A DNA stretch of 64,000 nt from Daldinia sp. FL1419. Its lineage: Eukaryota; Ascomycota; Sordariomycetes; Xylariales; Hypoxylaceae. Positions 1 to 10,729 of this stretch are shown in pieces (within the stretch, counting starts at the first letter, position 1; each line of letters starts with the position of its first letter). Under the pieces are notes generated by a model. It was given only the letters and a program-made list of their open reading frames with translations. It was not told the DNA's origin and made no database searches. Made by a program: the position numbers and the translations under genes. The stretch spans positions 124,001 to 188,000 of the forward strand of contig MU623386.1 in assembly GCA_025201765.1 (NCBI GenBank), given 5' to 3'.

Positions 1-271
1 GAGACCATGATATCTCGGAACTAGGCTCGGGGTTAGTCTTACGAAGAGGAGTTAGGTATGTGAGCTAACGTTTAGGGAGGCACCATGAACTATAATCGTT
101 AGTAATGATATTCACGACGTTATCAGATAAGTTCACGCAGAACTTACTCCTGACTAAAACTTCGGTATCACCTAGTTCTGGTACTGGCTGCTCGGTCAGT
201 TTCAGGGATTCAAGGCCATCGTAGCCTACGACATTCCACTGCTTCGTGGTCTCCGGGACGGACTGAGCCAT
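1..271 (-). CDS. MDR-family zinc-type alcohol dehydrogenase, 5' part only
   Basis: This is the N-terminus of a medium-chain dehydrogenase/reductase, an NAD(P)H-dependent alcohol dehydrogenase or quinone oxidoreductase-like enzyme. The gene reads leftwards and leaves the window. My exons are 271-148, 89-70 and 20-1. Both introns have a GT donor, an ACTAAC branch site and an AG acceptor, and the phases join. The spliced protein reads EVLVRIHGASLNFRDIMV, which matches the GroES-like N-terminal fold of the family (usual form VLVKIHAASLNYRD). The start at 271 opens MAQSVPETTKQW and precedes the first recognisable strand of the fold. The cofactor-binding domain lies beyond the edge, so substrate and cofactor cannot be judged. 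It is divergent from the permease starting at 1834. The family call is firm; the exact enzyme is unknown. Confidence 0.85.
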
Positions 272-650
272 TGTAGGGCGTAGGATAGTCTATAGATAAA
301 ACTGGTTTTGATAAGTATTTTAACTGTGAAGTTGACTCTTACATGGCAGATAGATTAATGGTTGACACCTAATATATATACATTTCACGTCCACTCAGGG
401 GCATTCACGATATTATATAAGCGTAATTAATTGAGGTGTTGATATTCAAATTTATAAGCACATCCGTGGAGTTCCGTGGATCTTGTTACGAGTTGCAACT
501 GAAGCACATCACGGCTAACTAGGTCAACTATAAAAGCTGAGGACAGACCACTGTGGGTTCCTTAATTAATTGAAAGCAACCAACATACCACGTAAAATCA
601 AATTTTGTCATACTATATATAGCTTATAGCAGACGCAATTCGCCGACGAA

Positions 651-674
651 TATATATATATATATATATATATA
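651..674. repeat. (TA)12 microsatellite
   Basis: Twelve uninterrupted TA units lie in the dehydrogenase-permease intergenic region. Confidence 0.95.
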
Positions 675-1428
675 AATTGGTCATGTTTCTCAGTGAGAAT
701 TGGAGAATACCTATTCATGAGATATTCGAATAATCAACACAGACACAGACACCCCTGATCTTCCTGCAGGCTTCCTTATAGTTTTTTCAACTTAACACTA
801 TTGTATTCAGTTCTCCACGAATTCCAAATAAATTTCTTGTTGTCAATAGTCTTCAAGAATAGTCCGTTATAAAAAGGGACATGCAAATTCGACAACTGCA
901 TAACATACTAGCACGCATAGGCAAACGCCATATTTAATAACCGGGTTGTACGGATTTTCAATTAAAAGAGATTGAAAAAGCTTCAATCTTCATTGCGTAA
1001 AAGATTCTTCAACTTGGAAGTCTACTCGCCTTTATCTCTCTAGCTACCTAACCAAGCTTGGCTTTTAGAAATATGTTTGACTGTAACTCTTGATAAGAGA
1101 GTATCTCCCTCTTATTGTAGTTAGACTAGCCTATTAATACCGAGAAGACCCTGTCGCATGTTACATCGAAGCAACCCACGCTCCGTTACGTTGTGACGCG
1201 CAGATGGCCATGATCATCAACCTCCAACTATCAACTGGAGACATGCTGCGACGTAGAGAGCCTCTACATACGAACGAGGAAGCACGTACATAACAACTGA
1301 TGATTATTACCTAAGGGACAAACTCACGAGTGTCAGCCGTGAACGTCCTCGGATCTGATTGGGTGGTATACCCCAGCTTCTATGCAACGCGACGAGTGGG
1401 CAGATCGTATCAAATCGTATCAAACGGA

Positions 1429-1452
1429 GATGGGGATGGGGATGGGGATGGG
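1429..1452 (+). repeat. (GATGGG)4 G-rich tandem repeat
   Basis: Four perfect GATGGG hexamers give four runs of three or four guanines separated by AT. This is the layout of an intramolecular G-quadruplex on the + strand. It lies about 380 bp before the permease start. Confidence 0.9.
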
Positions 1453-1833
1453 TCTTATCTTACTTATCTCTTTGATTTCACATTCCGGCCAGGGATCAAG
1501 ATTCAGTTGCATCTGAGCTGACGGACATACATACAAGAATGGGCGTGCCACCGCATCTGCATACAATTTTGCACATGCACTGTACGCGGCTTGCATATGT
1601 TCGCGATGGACGATTCGATGTCGCTTATCTGATTCCGAGCAAGTCCCCTCTTGACTAATACTCGATTCCTACACTGTTGCTTTTTATATGTACTATACTG
1701 CGACTCTTGTATAAATGAAAAATTGCTGCTCGGGAAATTTTTTTTTTCTTTTTTCAGTTATTTCTGATATTAGAGAATCGAAGAAACATATCATTGGGGA
1801 TTCAGGATACCGAAGTAATAAGAGCTAGGTATC

Positions 1834-3708
1834 ATGGCAGAGAACACCCCTACTCTCGATGAGAAGAAACCCGAACTGGGAGGACTGGATGACGATACGG
1901 TCGCCGCCGTTGACCATGGTGTGCAAGTTAATGCGGCAGGATATCGAGATCAGTTGAAGCGTCAATATGGTCTTCTCGGGATTGTCGGTATTGCTCTTAC
2001 GGTCGACAACGCTTGGGCGGCTCTGGGGTCTTCTATATCAGTTTCAATTCGTAAGCAAGATCTTCCTCGCAACTAAACATCACACGGCTATGTTAGATTT
2101 AGAGCTAACAGGAGATTGATTCCTAATAGTCAACGGTGGGCCCCCGGGTTTGATTTTTGGCCTTCTTGTTGCATTATTCTGGTATTCGTTTGTGGGCATG
2201 AGCCTGGCTGAGGTACGTTGGCCCCCTTCAACTTCACTCTTTCTTCAAGACGTTCTTCATATTTGAGGAAATTACGAGAGCCTGGTATATGTGTTAACTT
2301 CATCTTAGCTTGCTTCGTCAGTTCCTACCGCCGGAGGTGTGTACCATTGGGCAACCATCGCAGCCGGTCCGAACTGGGGACGAACTGTCGGTTTCTTCAC
2401 CGGATGGATTAACTTCTACGGTTGGATGTTTGACCTAGCAGCCTTGATTCAAATTACTGCCAACATCCTTGTCCAGATGTATGCGACTTACCATCAGGAC
2501 ACCTACGTTCCGAATGCGTGGCATGTCTACGTCACTTACGTTGGTGTCCTATGGATATCGACCTTATTCGTTATTTTTGCGAATAGACTTATTCCGTATA
2601 CGCAGCATTGCGGAATGTTCTTTGTCATTGTCGGAGGTATCATAACGATCGTCGTGATTTCGGCAATGAAACCAACCCACGCGTCTAATCATTTTGTATG
2701 GGGTTCATTCGAAGAGAATAATCTGACAGGTTGGCAAGGAGGCGTCGCGTTTCTTCTAGGGGTGTTGAATGGCGCATTTACTATCGGCACTCCCGACGCA
2801 ATTACCCACATAGCAGAAGAACTTCCGCGCCCAAGAAGAGACCTTCCAAAAGCTATGGGGTTGCAGATCGGCCTAGGTTTCCTGTACGCGTTTGTTTTCG
2901 CCATTACGCTCAGCTATGCTATTACAGATCTCTCTGCGTTGCAAGGCGGTATCAATACTTATCCACTTGCAGTCATATATCAGCAAGCTACGGGTAGCTC
3001 AGGTGCAACTTTTGGCCTCTTATTCATCCTGTTTCTTAGCAGTATGTGCTGCTGTGTTGGAACAGTGTTGACGAACTCTCGCACCTACTGGGCATTGGCT
3101 CGGGACAATGCTGTGCCATTCTCTGGTATCTTCGGTCAAGTCAACGAAGGGCTTAGCTGTCCTATCTACGCTACTTTGTTCGTGTCTGTTATCGCCACAG
3201 GTCTCGGTGCAATACCCCTGGGAAGCTCAAGCGCTTTTTTGGCTCTGACGGGTTCCTTCATTGTTTTGACAACAGTATCGTATGCAATTCCCTTCGTTGC
3301 CAACATGATTACTGGGCGAAAGTACTTCCCCGCGGGGCCATTCTACATGGGAAAATTTGGATATGCAGTAAATCTGGTGGCTGTCTTGCTTATTGCGATG
3401 TTTGATATACTATTTTGTTTCCGTAAGTCATACCAACCAACATATTTATGAGTAAGCCTTCTAACTTATTTATCGTAGCATATGAGATACCCACTACAGT
3501 CGAAGCTATGAATTACAATAGTGTAATTCTCGTTGGAACCATCACGCTTTCTGCGTTGTGGTGGATCCTCCATGGCACTCGCCATTACCCGGGACCTAAG
3601 GTGATGAAATTATATATCCATGATGACTTTGTGCCTGCAAATAATACTGCGGCGGTTGAGAAGTCTAATGCTTCGATAAACAACGGAGGCAGTCAAACGA
3701 CTCAGTAG
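1834..3708 (+). CDS. APC-superfamily permease (amino acid / choline / GABA type)
   Basis: A plasma-membrane proton-coupled transporter of the fungal ACT family, which includes HNM1 (choline) and UGA4 (GABA). Exons are 1834-2050, 2130-2212, 2309-3422 and 3479-3708. All junctions are GT-AG and in phase, giving 547 aa, normal for the family. The cytosolic N-terminus (about 50 residues) is acidic. It is followed by the first-helix signature QYGLLGIVGIALTVDNAW, then ELASSVPTAGGVYHWA with the conserved tyrosine/histidine/tryptophan of helix 3. A helix-6/loop segment, DAITHIAEELPRPRRDLPKA, matches the family's conserved E-E-x-P-x-P-x-x-x-x-P-K-A pattern. About 12 hydrophobic segments end near residue 500, followed by a polar tail. 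Substrate cannot be assigned from sequence alone. The start is the first ATG before the acidic N-terminus. Confidence 0.9.
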
Positions 3709-4620
3709 GAGAAAGGCGGCAAGGAATATGAAAGAATACTACGGAATCAAGAAATAAAACAAACTCAAGTGTTCTTTCCTGTGGCCCCTTTTTCGATATA
3801 TGACGAGCTTCGGATTTTACACTCGTGAGCTACAATGAAATGCATTCGAGTGATACCTCAGCTCCTCATAACAGCCACAATAACTTAAGAGACCATCCTT
3901 ACTCTAGGCCAATGACCCCAAATAGAACAGACTTGCAGGCTTAGGTCGCGACTCATAGTCGAATTAGGAATCCCGGAGAGTGTCGCGCCGACCTCATCCC
4001 GTCCGGATTGGGGAAACCCCGGCGAGCCTCTTGATAAGTCTTGCTCCGTGATTCGAGTCACCGTCACTCCAGTGTTCACAAGTCTAGATCGTTCATAAGC
4101 CAATTAAAGCGAGCAAATCCAGGATATGCTCCTCTAACATAGACCTGGCCCTCCTATGTAAAGCATTTTGTTCCATATCTTCGCATTCCAATCAGCAGAT
4201 ACCTGGGCAGCGTAGGACCCTGCGGCACACCTGGCTTTTTATAATCCCGTACCTGACTTTGCCGTGTGGGGAATCCATGGGGTGGTGTCCATGGTGCCTC
4301 GATCTCTCGTCGCATTGCATCCGCGAAGATGGACCCGGTTCCAGGCCGTCCAAATGATTGGAGGTGTTGTCGAAACAATTAAAATAGCCTTTCTCCGAAT
4401 GTATGGATGGAGCACGTCGATCCGCCTTGAGCGATAGCTGACCCATCATGGGCTTCATCCGTGATGCCTAGACATCGGCTGGGCGGACTGCTCAGATGTT
4501 TACTATTGTTCGTACATTAGGTAGGCATATATATATGTAGTTCGAATCACCTGTGTTTTTGAAATATTTACGTTACCCGTTACTTCGCCTTGCACAGACT
4601 TAGGTCAATCCATAAACAAG
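3709..4620. other. Intergenic region, permease 3' end / mannanase promoter
   Basis: The first part should carry the permease 3' UTR (AATAAAA-like signal near 3755). The last few hundred bases are the mannanase promoter. Open frames on the minus strand at 3885-4103, 4154-4378 and 4192-4458 overlap each other, lack homology I recognise, and are treated as chance. Confidence 0.5.
4526..4538 (+). promoter_or_regulatory. Putative TATA element of the mannanase gene
   Basis: The sequence CATATATATATG lies about 85 bp before the mannanase ATG, a usual position for a TATA element with a short leader in a filamentous fungus. It is inferred from position and sequence only. Confidence 0.4.
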
Positions 4621-6132
4621 ATGAGGTATCTCGTAACCGGACTTCTTTCGCTCGCTGGCGCCGTCTCAGCTGAGGGGCAGCTTTGGGCGCAATGTGGCGG
4701 CCAAGGTTTCACAGGGCCGACAGCTTGCCCCTCGGGCTCAGCTTGTCAAGTCTCAAACCAGTGGTATTCGCAATGCGTTCCCGGTAAGGATAGAAGATAA
4801 ACATGGTAGATCAAAAGCTAACATGGCTTTCAGCAAGCGACTCGGCGAGCAGCCCATCAAAGGGAGCCGCCAGTTCCACAAATGCCGCTTCCCCCGCAGC
4901 CAGCAGCTTCGCAAAGACGGATGGTCTATTCTTCAATATCGACGGCGAGACTAAGTACTATGCGGGCACAAACAGCTACTGGATCAGCTTCCTGACCAAT
5001 AATGCCGATGTCGACAAGACCCTCGACCAGCTCCAGTCCGCGGGTCACAAGATCCTACGTATTTGGGGCTTCAACGACGTCACGTCCCAGCCCGGGTCCG
5101 GCACCGTGTACTTCCAGTATCTATCCGCGAGGGGCTCCACTATCAATACGGGAGCCAACGGTCTACAGCGCCTTGATTATGTGGTCTCGGCTGCCGAGAA
5201 GCGCGGCATCAAGCTGATTATCAACTTCGTTAACAACTGGGGTGACTATGGTGGAATGGCTGCCGTAAGTTGAATCATCCGCGTCTAAACAAGTTATATC
5301 CTCCCTTCAGAAGCCGAACACCTACACAGATCCTTATCCAAAGCTTTAAGAGTTCTCTAACCTCCAACTTCAGTACGTAACCGCCTTCGGCGGCTCCCCA
5401 AAAACATGGTACACCAACACCGCCGCGCAGAACCAGTACCGAGCCTACATCAAAGCCGTCGTGTCCCGCTACGCCAACTCCTCGACGGTATTCGCCTGGG
5501 AACTCGCCAACGAGCCTCGCTGCAACGGATGCGAGACCAGCATTCTAACCAACTGGGCCAAGACGACGTCCGAATACGTCAAGAGCCTCGACCCGAACCA
5601 CATGGTGACTCTCGGGGACGAGGGTTTCGGTCTTGAAGGCGACGGCAGTTACCCCTACCAGTTCGGCGAGGGATTGGATTTCGCGGAGAATCTTAAGATC
5701 GAAACCTTGGATTTCGGAACCTTCCATTTATACCCGAGCACTTGGGGCACGCAGAACGACTGGGGGAATGCTTGGATCGAGGCCCATGGCGCGGCGTGTG
5801 CGGCGGCGGGAAAGCCGTGCTTGTTTGAGGAGTGTGAGTATACCCAGCTTTACCCTACCTACCTACCTACCTATCTCCCTAGGTACCCATCCACTCGTCT
5901 ATTCGCCCGAGTCTAACATTATAAACTAGACGGGTCTACAAACGACCACTGCGGCGTCGAGGGCAAGTGGCAGAAGACCTCGCTTGCTACCGAGGGTCTA
6001 GCGGCAGACTTGTTCTGGCAGTTGGGAACTACGTTGAGCACGGGACAGACGCATAACGATGGATACACTATCTACACCGGCTCGTCGGAATGGACCTGCT
6101 TGGTTACGAACCATGTTTCCGATATTAAATAG
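4621..6132 (+). CDS. Secreted endo-beta-1,4-mannanase, CBM1 + GH5 (subfamily 7-like)
   Basis: Hydrolyses internal beta-1,4-mannosidic bonds in plant mannans outside the cell. Exons are 4621-4783, 4834-5264, 5374-5833 and 5930-6132 (418 aa). Residues 1-17 form a signal peptide ending AVSA. Residues 18-54 are a family 1 cellulose-binding module with four cysteines (C25, C36, C42, C52) and aromatic W22/F30/W48. A Ser/Ala/Pro linker runs to about residue 80, and the GH5 barrel fills the rest. The acid/base is E245 in WELANEPRC and the nucleophile is E351 in FEEYG, split across intron 3. The chosen acceptor at 5373 follows a CTAAC branch site and restores the family segment GGMAAYVTAFGG. Intron 3 is full of CTAC repeats and a CCTAGGTACC motif. 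The GH5 mannanase call is strong; the subfamily is from memory of its motifs. Confidence 0.93.
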
Positions 6133-6460
6133 TCGGAGGTCCTGTGATAACGGACAACCAAATTAGTTCGACTGAAGGGTTTTCCCTGAGATGTAAATAT
6201 GTTCATCTGTATATCGATGTTGTCTTGGACATCCAAAAAGAATATTCGTAAAAGTCTCTCGTAAAACCACCTATAGACAGTGCCATTCGAATTGTAAGGA
6301 CCCGTAAGATAATACTAATTACTACATGCCACCGTCGACGCCCGGCTAATATATTACCACTTCTGCAAACAAAGGATATCACGACAGAACGCCAATAACC
6401 AATGAACTATTCCTCAAGAACCCGAAGCATTTTCCCAATCCAATGCCGCTTATACCGTCA
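6133..6460. other. Convergent 3' intergenic region
   Basis: A short spacer between the mannanase and the oppositely oriented IQ-motif gene. It should contain both 3' UTRs; no other element was seen. Confidence 0.6.
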
Positions 6461-8704
6461 TTAATGATCCTTCGAATCATTTGTCGTATCGCTATTCTTC
6501 TGACCAGCCGGCGTCCTCGGCTGGAACCCAAACCTTTGCAATTTCTGCATAAACTTGAACGTCGCCTTATTCTCAGCTCGGTGGACTTCTTCGTTTTCTC
6601 TCTCCTTCTCGAGGAACTTGCGTTCCTTCGCAGCACTCTGGCTCGTATCGAGCTCTGCTTCCTCTTTCTTACGGGCCTCTTCGGGGTCTAGCAATTTCTG
6701 CTTCTGATGCGTGATTGTCTGCATCGCCTGCTTGCCCTTTTTCTTCGTCTTGACGTACGCCTCTAGCCCTACCAGAACGGCGTAGCTTTTGCTGATGCTT
6801 ACGTGTGACATGTCGACGCCCTCATCCTCAAGGCTATGTACAAAGGCGCGGAAGTTTGAAGCCGGCGGTCGGTAATGACCCCTATTTGATGGATTAGCGG
6901 CATTCCCCTTCGATGGGTTTAATATGTTGAAATCTCTCAAGGACAGAAGGTCATTAAACAATCCAACTTGGACTGGTATGAAAAGGGGGAATCCTCAATT
7001 TACATACGAAAGTGGTGAAAGGCTTGATAACCGCCCGTTTTTTATCTTAATCAACCCGGCTGCAGATATCCGTGATCCTTGCAAGAATGAGCTGTGCTGG
7101 AAAGCACCGCTGTTTTTGACGCCGACGTACAAGCGGAACGATGTGTCGGCGACGAATATCCACGTATTTTTGCGGACTGTCTTGCGGAGAAGCTTGTTGA
7201 ATATAGTTGCGGCTGATACGTGTCGGACTTTCTTTACACCTTTCGCATCGTCGAAGTCAGGGTCCGCATACTTTGCCGCCATTGCAGCTTCCAGTTCTGA
7301 CTCGCGGGAGGATCTTCTGGGGGACGACTGGCCGGAATGCTCGTGAGGTTGTGGCGGAGATTCTACATTAGACTTGGTTTGTATGTGCGACTCGACGTTT
7401 GGCGAGAATGCGGGCGTGGGATCGTCAGCAGGTACAATCCCATGAATGCTGTCCTTCCACTTCTCAGTTGTGTCAATACGCATACCATTTTTAGCCCAAA
7501 CTAGACGACCTTCAACGTCAACTTTCACCAGATAATACTGCCTCTCCTCTCGGCTCAGATATCGCACCTGTTCGCGATCCAACCTTTCCCTGGGGCAGGT
7601 CGCTAGGTCTACTTTCCTACCTTCACCATAATCCAACCAATAGAAGAAATTCTCATTAGTATTAGACTTCTTCCATTCTTCGTGATATGCCCTCAAATTT
7701 GAGCCATATCGATGTTTTAGGTCCACCATTTCAAGGAAGTATTGCAAACCCATCATCCGAGCACGTTCTCGTCTCTTCGCTTGAGCTTTCATTCGCTTCT
7801 TTCTCATCTCCGCCTTCTTTTCGGCACTCATACCCTGCAAATCCTCCTCGTCAAACGAAGACGACGAACCGTCTTCTCCGTGATCAGAATCCTCGTCTGC
7901 TCCGGCGCGGCGGGCTATCTTTGCCACTTTCATCCAATTCTTTCGTGCTGCAGATCGACTACTACTAGGCCTCCATTGGTTATTTGCGTCACGGTTCCCG
8001 ATACTGAATGAGCTATCTTGTCTAGCCCTAGGTGTGGTTAGGTCCTTCCATTGCGCATCTCTGATCGCGTGCGTCCATCTGGTACTTGCGTCTAGACCTA
8101 ATCCTTGCATCTCTCTGCGCGCTCGATATCCACGATAAGCCCGTTGGATTACAGTTGCCGCCTTGGACCTAATGCAACCGTCCGCGGCGTCACTTCCGCT
8201 TGAAGCCATATCCTTGCTATTCGGTCTGGTTTGTGCTTCGGAGTTTGGACGCCCATGTCCGAATATATAATGCGGCTGTTCTGGGCGTTCATCTTCCTGG
8301 GCTACCTTAGACTGCATAAAGTCTCGCCTCGCCTTCATGCTCGAATGGGCAATTGCTACACTTTGGCGACGTATATCTTGATCGCGACGCTTATGCTCTT
8401 TTTCACGCTGTTCTTGTAGTTTAGCTAGACGTTGAAACTCCTCCTCGGATGGAGGTTGCAGCGAGTCTAAGTATTCCTGATGACTCTGTTGTGATATAGT
8501 AGTATCCGGTGAGTTTTTAGATTCCCTGTACGGGCCGGGCGATGATAGTGGGGTTAGCGGCAGTGATCCCGGGGTAGCGGCGGCGAGCTGCGGGGCTGGC
8601 GAGTGAGAGGAGAATAGAGACGGGGATGCAGTTGGAGACTGTCCACTTGCGGGCGATAATATGGGCGATAATATTGGCGTAGCGTTATCGATCATCTTTG
8701 CCAC
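6461..8704 (-). CDS. IQ calmodulin-binding motif protein (conserved fungal family)
   Basis: A 705-aa protein in two exons, 8704-7008 and 6881-6461, joined by one 126-nt intron (GTATGT donor, AG acceptor, phase 2). Residues 1-75 are Ser/Pro/Thr-rich and likely disordered. A charged helix spans about 85-135. An IQ motif, AATVIQRAYRGYRARR, lies near residue 186 and should bind calmodulin or a myosin light-chain-like EF-hand protein. An acidic patch and a Lys/Arg-rich helix follow. Then comes a block that I recall as conserved in ascomycete IQ-domain proteins: FFYWLDYGEGRKVDLATCPR and the following LSREERQYYLVKV. The C-terminal domain (TWIFVADTSFRLYVGVKNSG, then HYRPPASNFRAF after the intron) is also conserved. 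Cellular role is unknown to me. It is divergent from the SAS4-domain gene. Confidence 0.82.
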
Positions 8705-10729
8705 TTATAGGATCGTCGCGACAAAAGGGCTCAAAGGTCACCGCTAAACATCGGGACAAACAAGTTCAAGTTCGTAGAATTGTTGCGATGCCATGTGTGG
8801 CTACTGATAGAATGGATTGATCAGATACCCATGCTAAGAATAAGATGCGTGAAATTCTTGTAATTCGTGTAATTGTAAGCCATTGTTAATTTGCATATGT
8901 AGGGGATTCGATACGAATGGGTGACTATTGGATGCCTAATATCGTCGGTGGCTTTGTTCAGAATGACGTAGGTACCTACCTACCCCCCCATATGTTGGTC
9001 GGTTAAACGGCATGCTGATACCTATCCACGGATTATTGCCCGCGGGAGTGATATGCGTTTGCTACCTGATTTAAATGTCCGGTTTGTGCAACAAGCCAGC
9101 GCGAATGAGAAATGAGGAATAAGCTTTGAAGTTACTACATGTTGACATGTACCTTAAGCTACCTAGGTACCTAACCAAGCTAACCTTCCTCATATTTAAA
9201 GAAAGAACTTACCTCTTCTCGAATAGCCAGATGCAATTGCCGTATAGGTGATTACTTAGTACAAAATACGTAATATATAGGTAGTTAAACAGTTGCGTGT
9301 TGTTAGAGTTACCCGTAAACGCTTGCTACTGTGTTGGCAACATGTTTCTTCTTCTGCTGTATAGCTGAACCTATTATGAAGATCTAAGGAGACAAAAGGA
9401 ACTACGCTTGTAATTCTATTACTTGTTCTCGTAGGACTTGGTCCAAGGGTCTTGGGATATACATAGCATCATTATGGAGGACGCGTTGCAGCAAACCCAA
9501 AGGCAAGCTAGTGAACGTACAGGTTTTAAAAGTTAAGATGGTCCTGCGTAGTATTGTTCACGTTGACATATTATAAAAATAAAAATAAAAATAAAAAAAT
9601 AAAAAATAAAAAAGCTTAGGTAATGGCTTCAACCTTCACTTAACTATCACGGTTACCTAGTTTGGACCATAGCTTCATGTACCTAGGTAAGGTTGTTTAT
9701 CAAGATCAAAGTGGACTCCGGGGAGATAGGACCTGCAGGTGAACTACTATATACGTACATATATCATAGCCCTATGGTGTGACACCAGTAAGCTTATACC
9801 CGTCGCAACGGTCCTGTGTGGCAGGATTCGCATCTGTCTGGCTGACTATATCAGGGACATACATATTAGGAACGATCCATTGATGTTAATAGCTGCCCAC
9901 CTAGGTGTATTTGCAAACTATCTATTACTTTGATACAGAGGTAGTAGGGTATATATATATATATAGGTCTTTATAGTTCACCTAGCTTAGGCTTTTAATA
10001 GTAGGTTGGTATATTTCGAAACGTCACACCATCAATGGTATTTTTATAGTGTCTACGTGACAGGATATAACTCTAGCAAACCTTAGATTTGACGGTTGTA
10101 TAGGCCCCTTTGAAATTTACCTTCAACATTCAAAGGTACCTAGCGTATGCCTACTAATACCTACATGTAGGTAGGTACAAGGTAGATATTTACGGCATGT
10201 ACAGTTCAAATTAATAAGGACGGCGTTGGATGACTCATCTGACGTCGAATAAGTAGTATCATTAGCTAAGGTTAAGCTACGCAAATAGGCAGGGAGATGA
10301 CCTCCAAATCTGGAGAGAGTAACCTAGTACAATAGCAGAGCTACCTAAGTATTGTACATCTAAAGAGCTACTAAGGTACGCGCACTGTACAGTATTATAG
10401 TTACCTAGGTTAGGTACGCTAAGGGTCATCTCAGTAAGCTACCTACAGATATAGGTACTTTAGGTAGGTAAGTAGAGGTAGGTAGAGTGTCCCGCGCGGG
10501 TGCATGTATACCTACTTCCCAATGTACATAACATGTAGTTAGTATAGTTAACAACTAAACAAGTGATCAATTGATGACAAGAGACGCCTAGAAGTTTGAA
10601 CCAGGCTTTGGGTTTGGGGGAAATTTCTCGTAATTGTTTTGGCACGTCAATGCGCTTTTGATAAATACCATAAGCAATTTTATCCTGTGCCACCAGCGAT
10701 CATTATGTCAATTCTTGCCCTTTGGATTG
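8705..10729. other. Divergent intergenic region, IQ protein / SAS4-domain gene
   Basis: Two kilobases of AT-rich DNA with no supported gene. It carries exact TACCTAGGTA palindromes at 9160-9169 and 9680-9689 and near-copies at about 9898, 10138, 10159-10178, 10401 and 10441-10480. It also has an A-rich AAAAAT tract at 9575-9613 and a TA run near 9951. Open frames at 9739-9933 (+) and 10460-10693 (-) run through the repeat motif and are treated as chance. Confidence 0.6.
9575..9613. repeat. (AAAAAT)n low-complexity tract
   Basis: A run of A5-A7 blocks separated by single T residues. A similar tract lies near 56273-56300. Confidence 0.85.

Larger units (their letters stand above)
272..1833. 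other. Divergent intergenic region, dehydrogenase / permease
   Basis: This is the 1.56 kb between two divergent genes and must hold both promoters. It contains a (TA)12 microsatellite at 651-674 and a (GATGGG)4 tract at 1429-1452. A T-rich stretch and an A-rich leader lie directly before the permease start. A 63-codon open frame at 1330-1521 merely runs through the GATGGG tract, and I do not regard it as a gene. Confidence 0.6.

Noticed and set aside
1330..1521. 63-codon frame with a (DG)n stretch
   Set aside because: The Asp-Gly run is the translated GATGGG repeat. The frame starts at a non-ATG codon and has no other support.
4500..4620. CreA-type carbon repression sites (SYGGRG) near the mannanase
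   Set aside because: Single degenerate 6-mers occur (for example at 4266-4271), but this motif is expected by chance every few hundred bases and no close pair was found.
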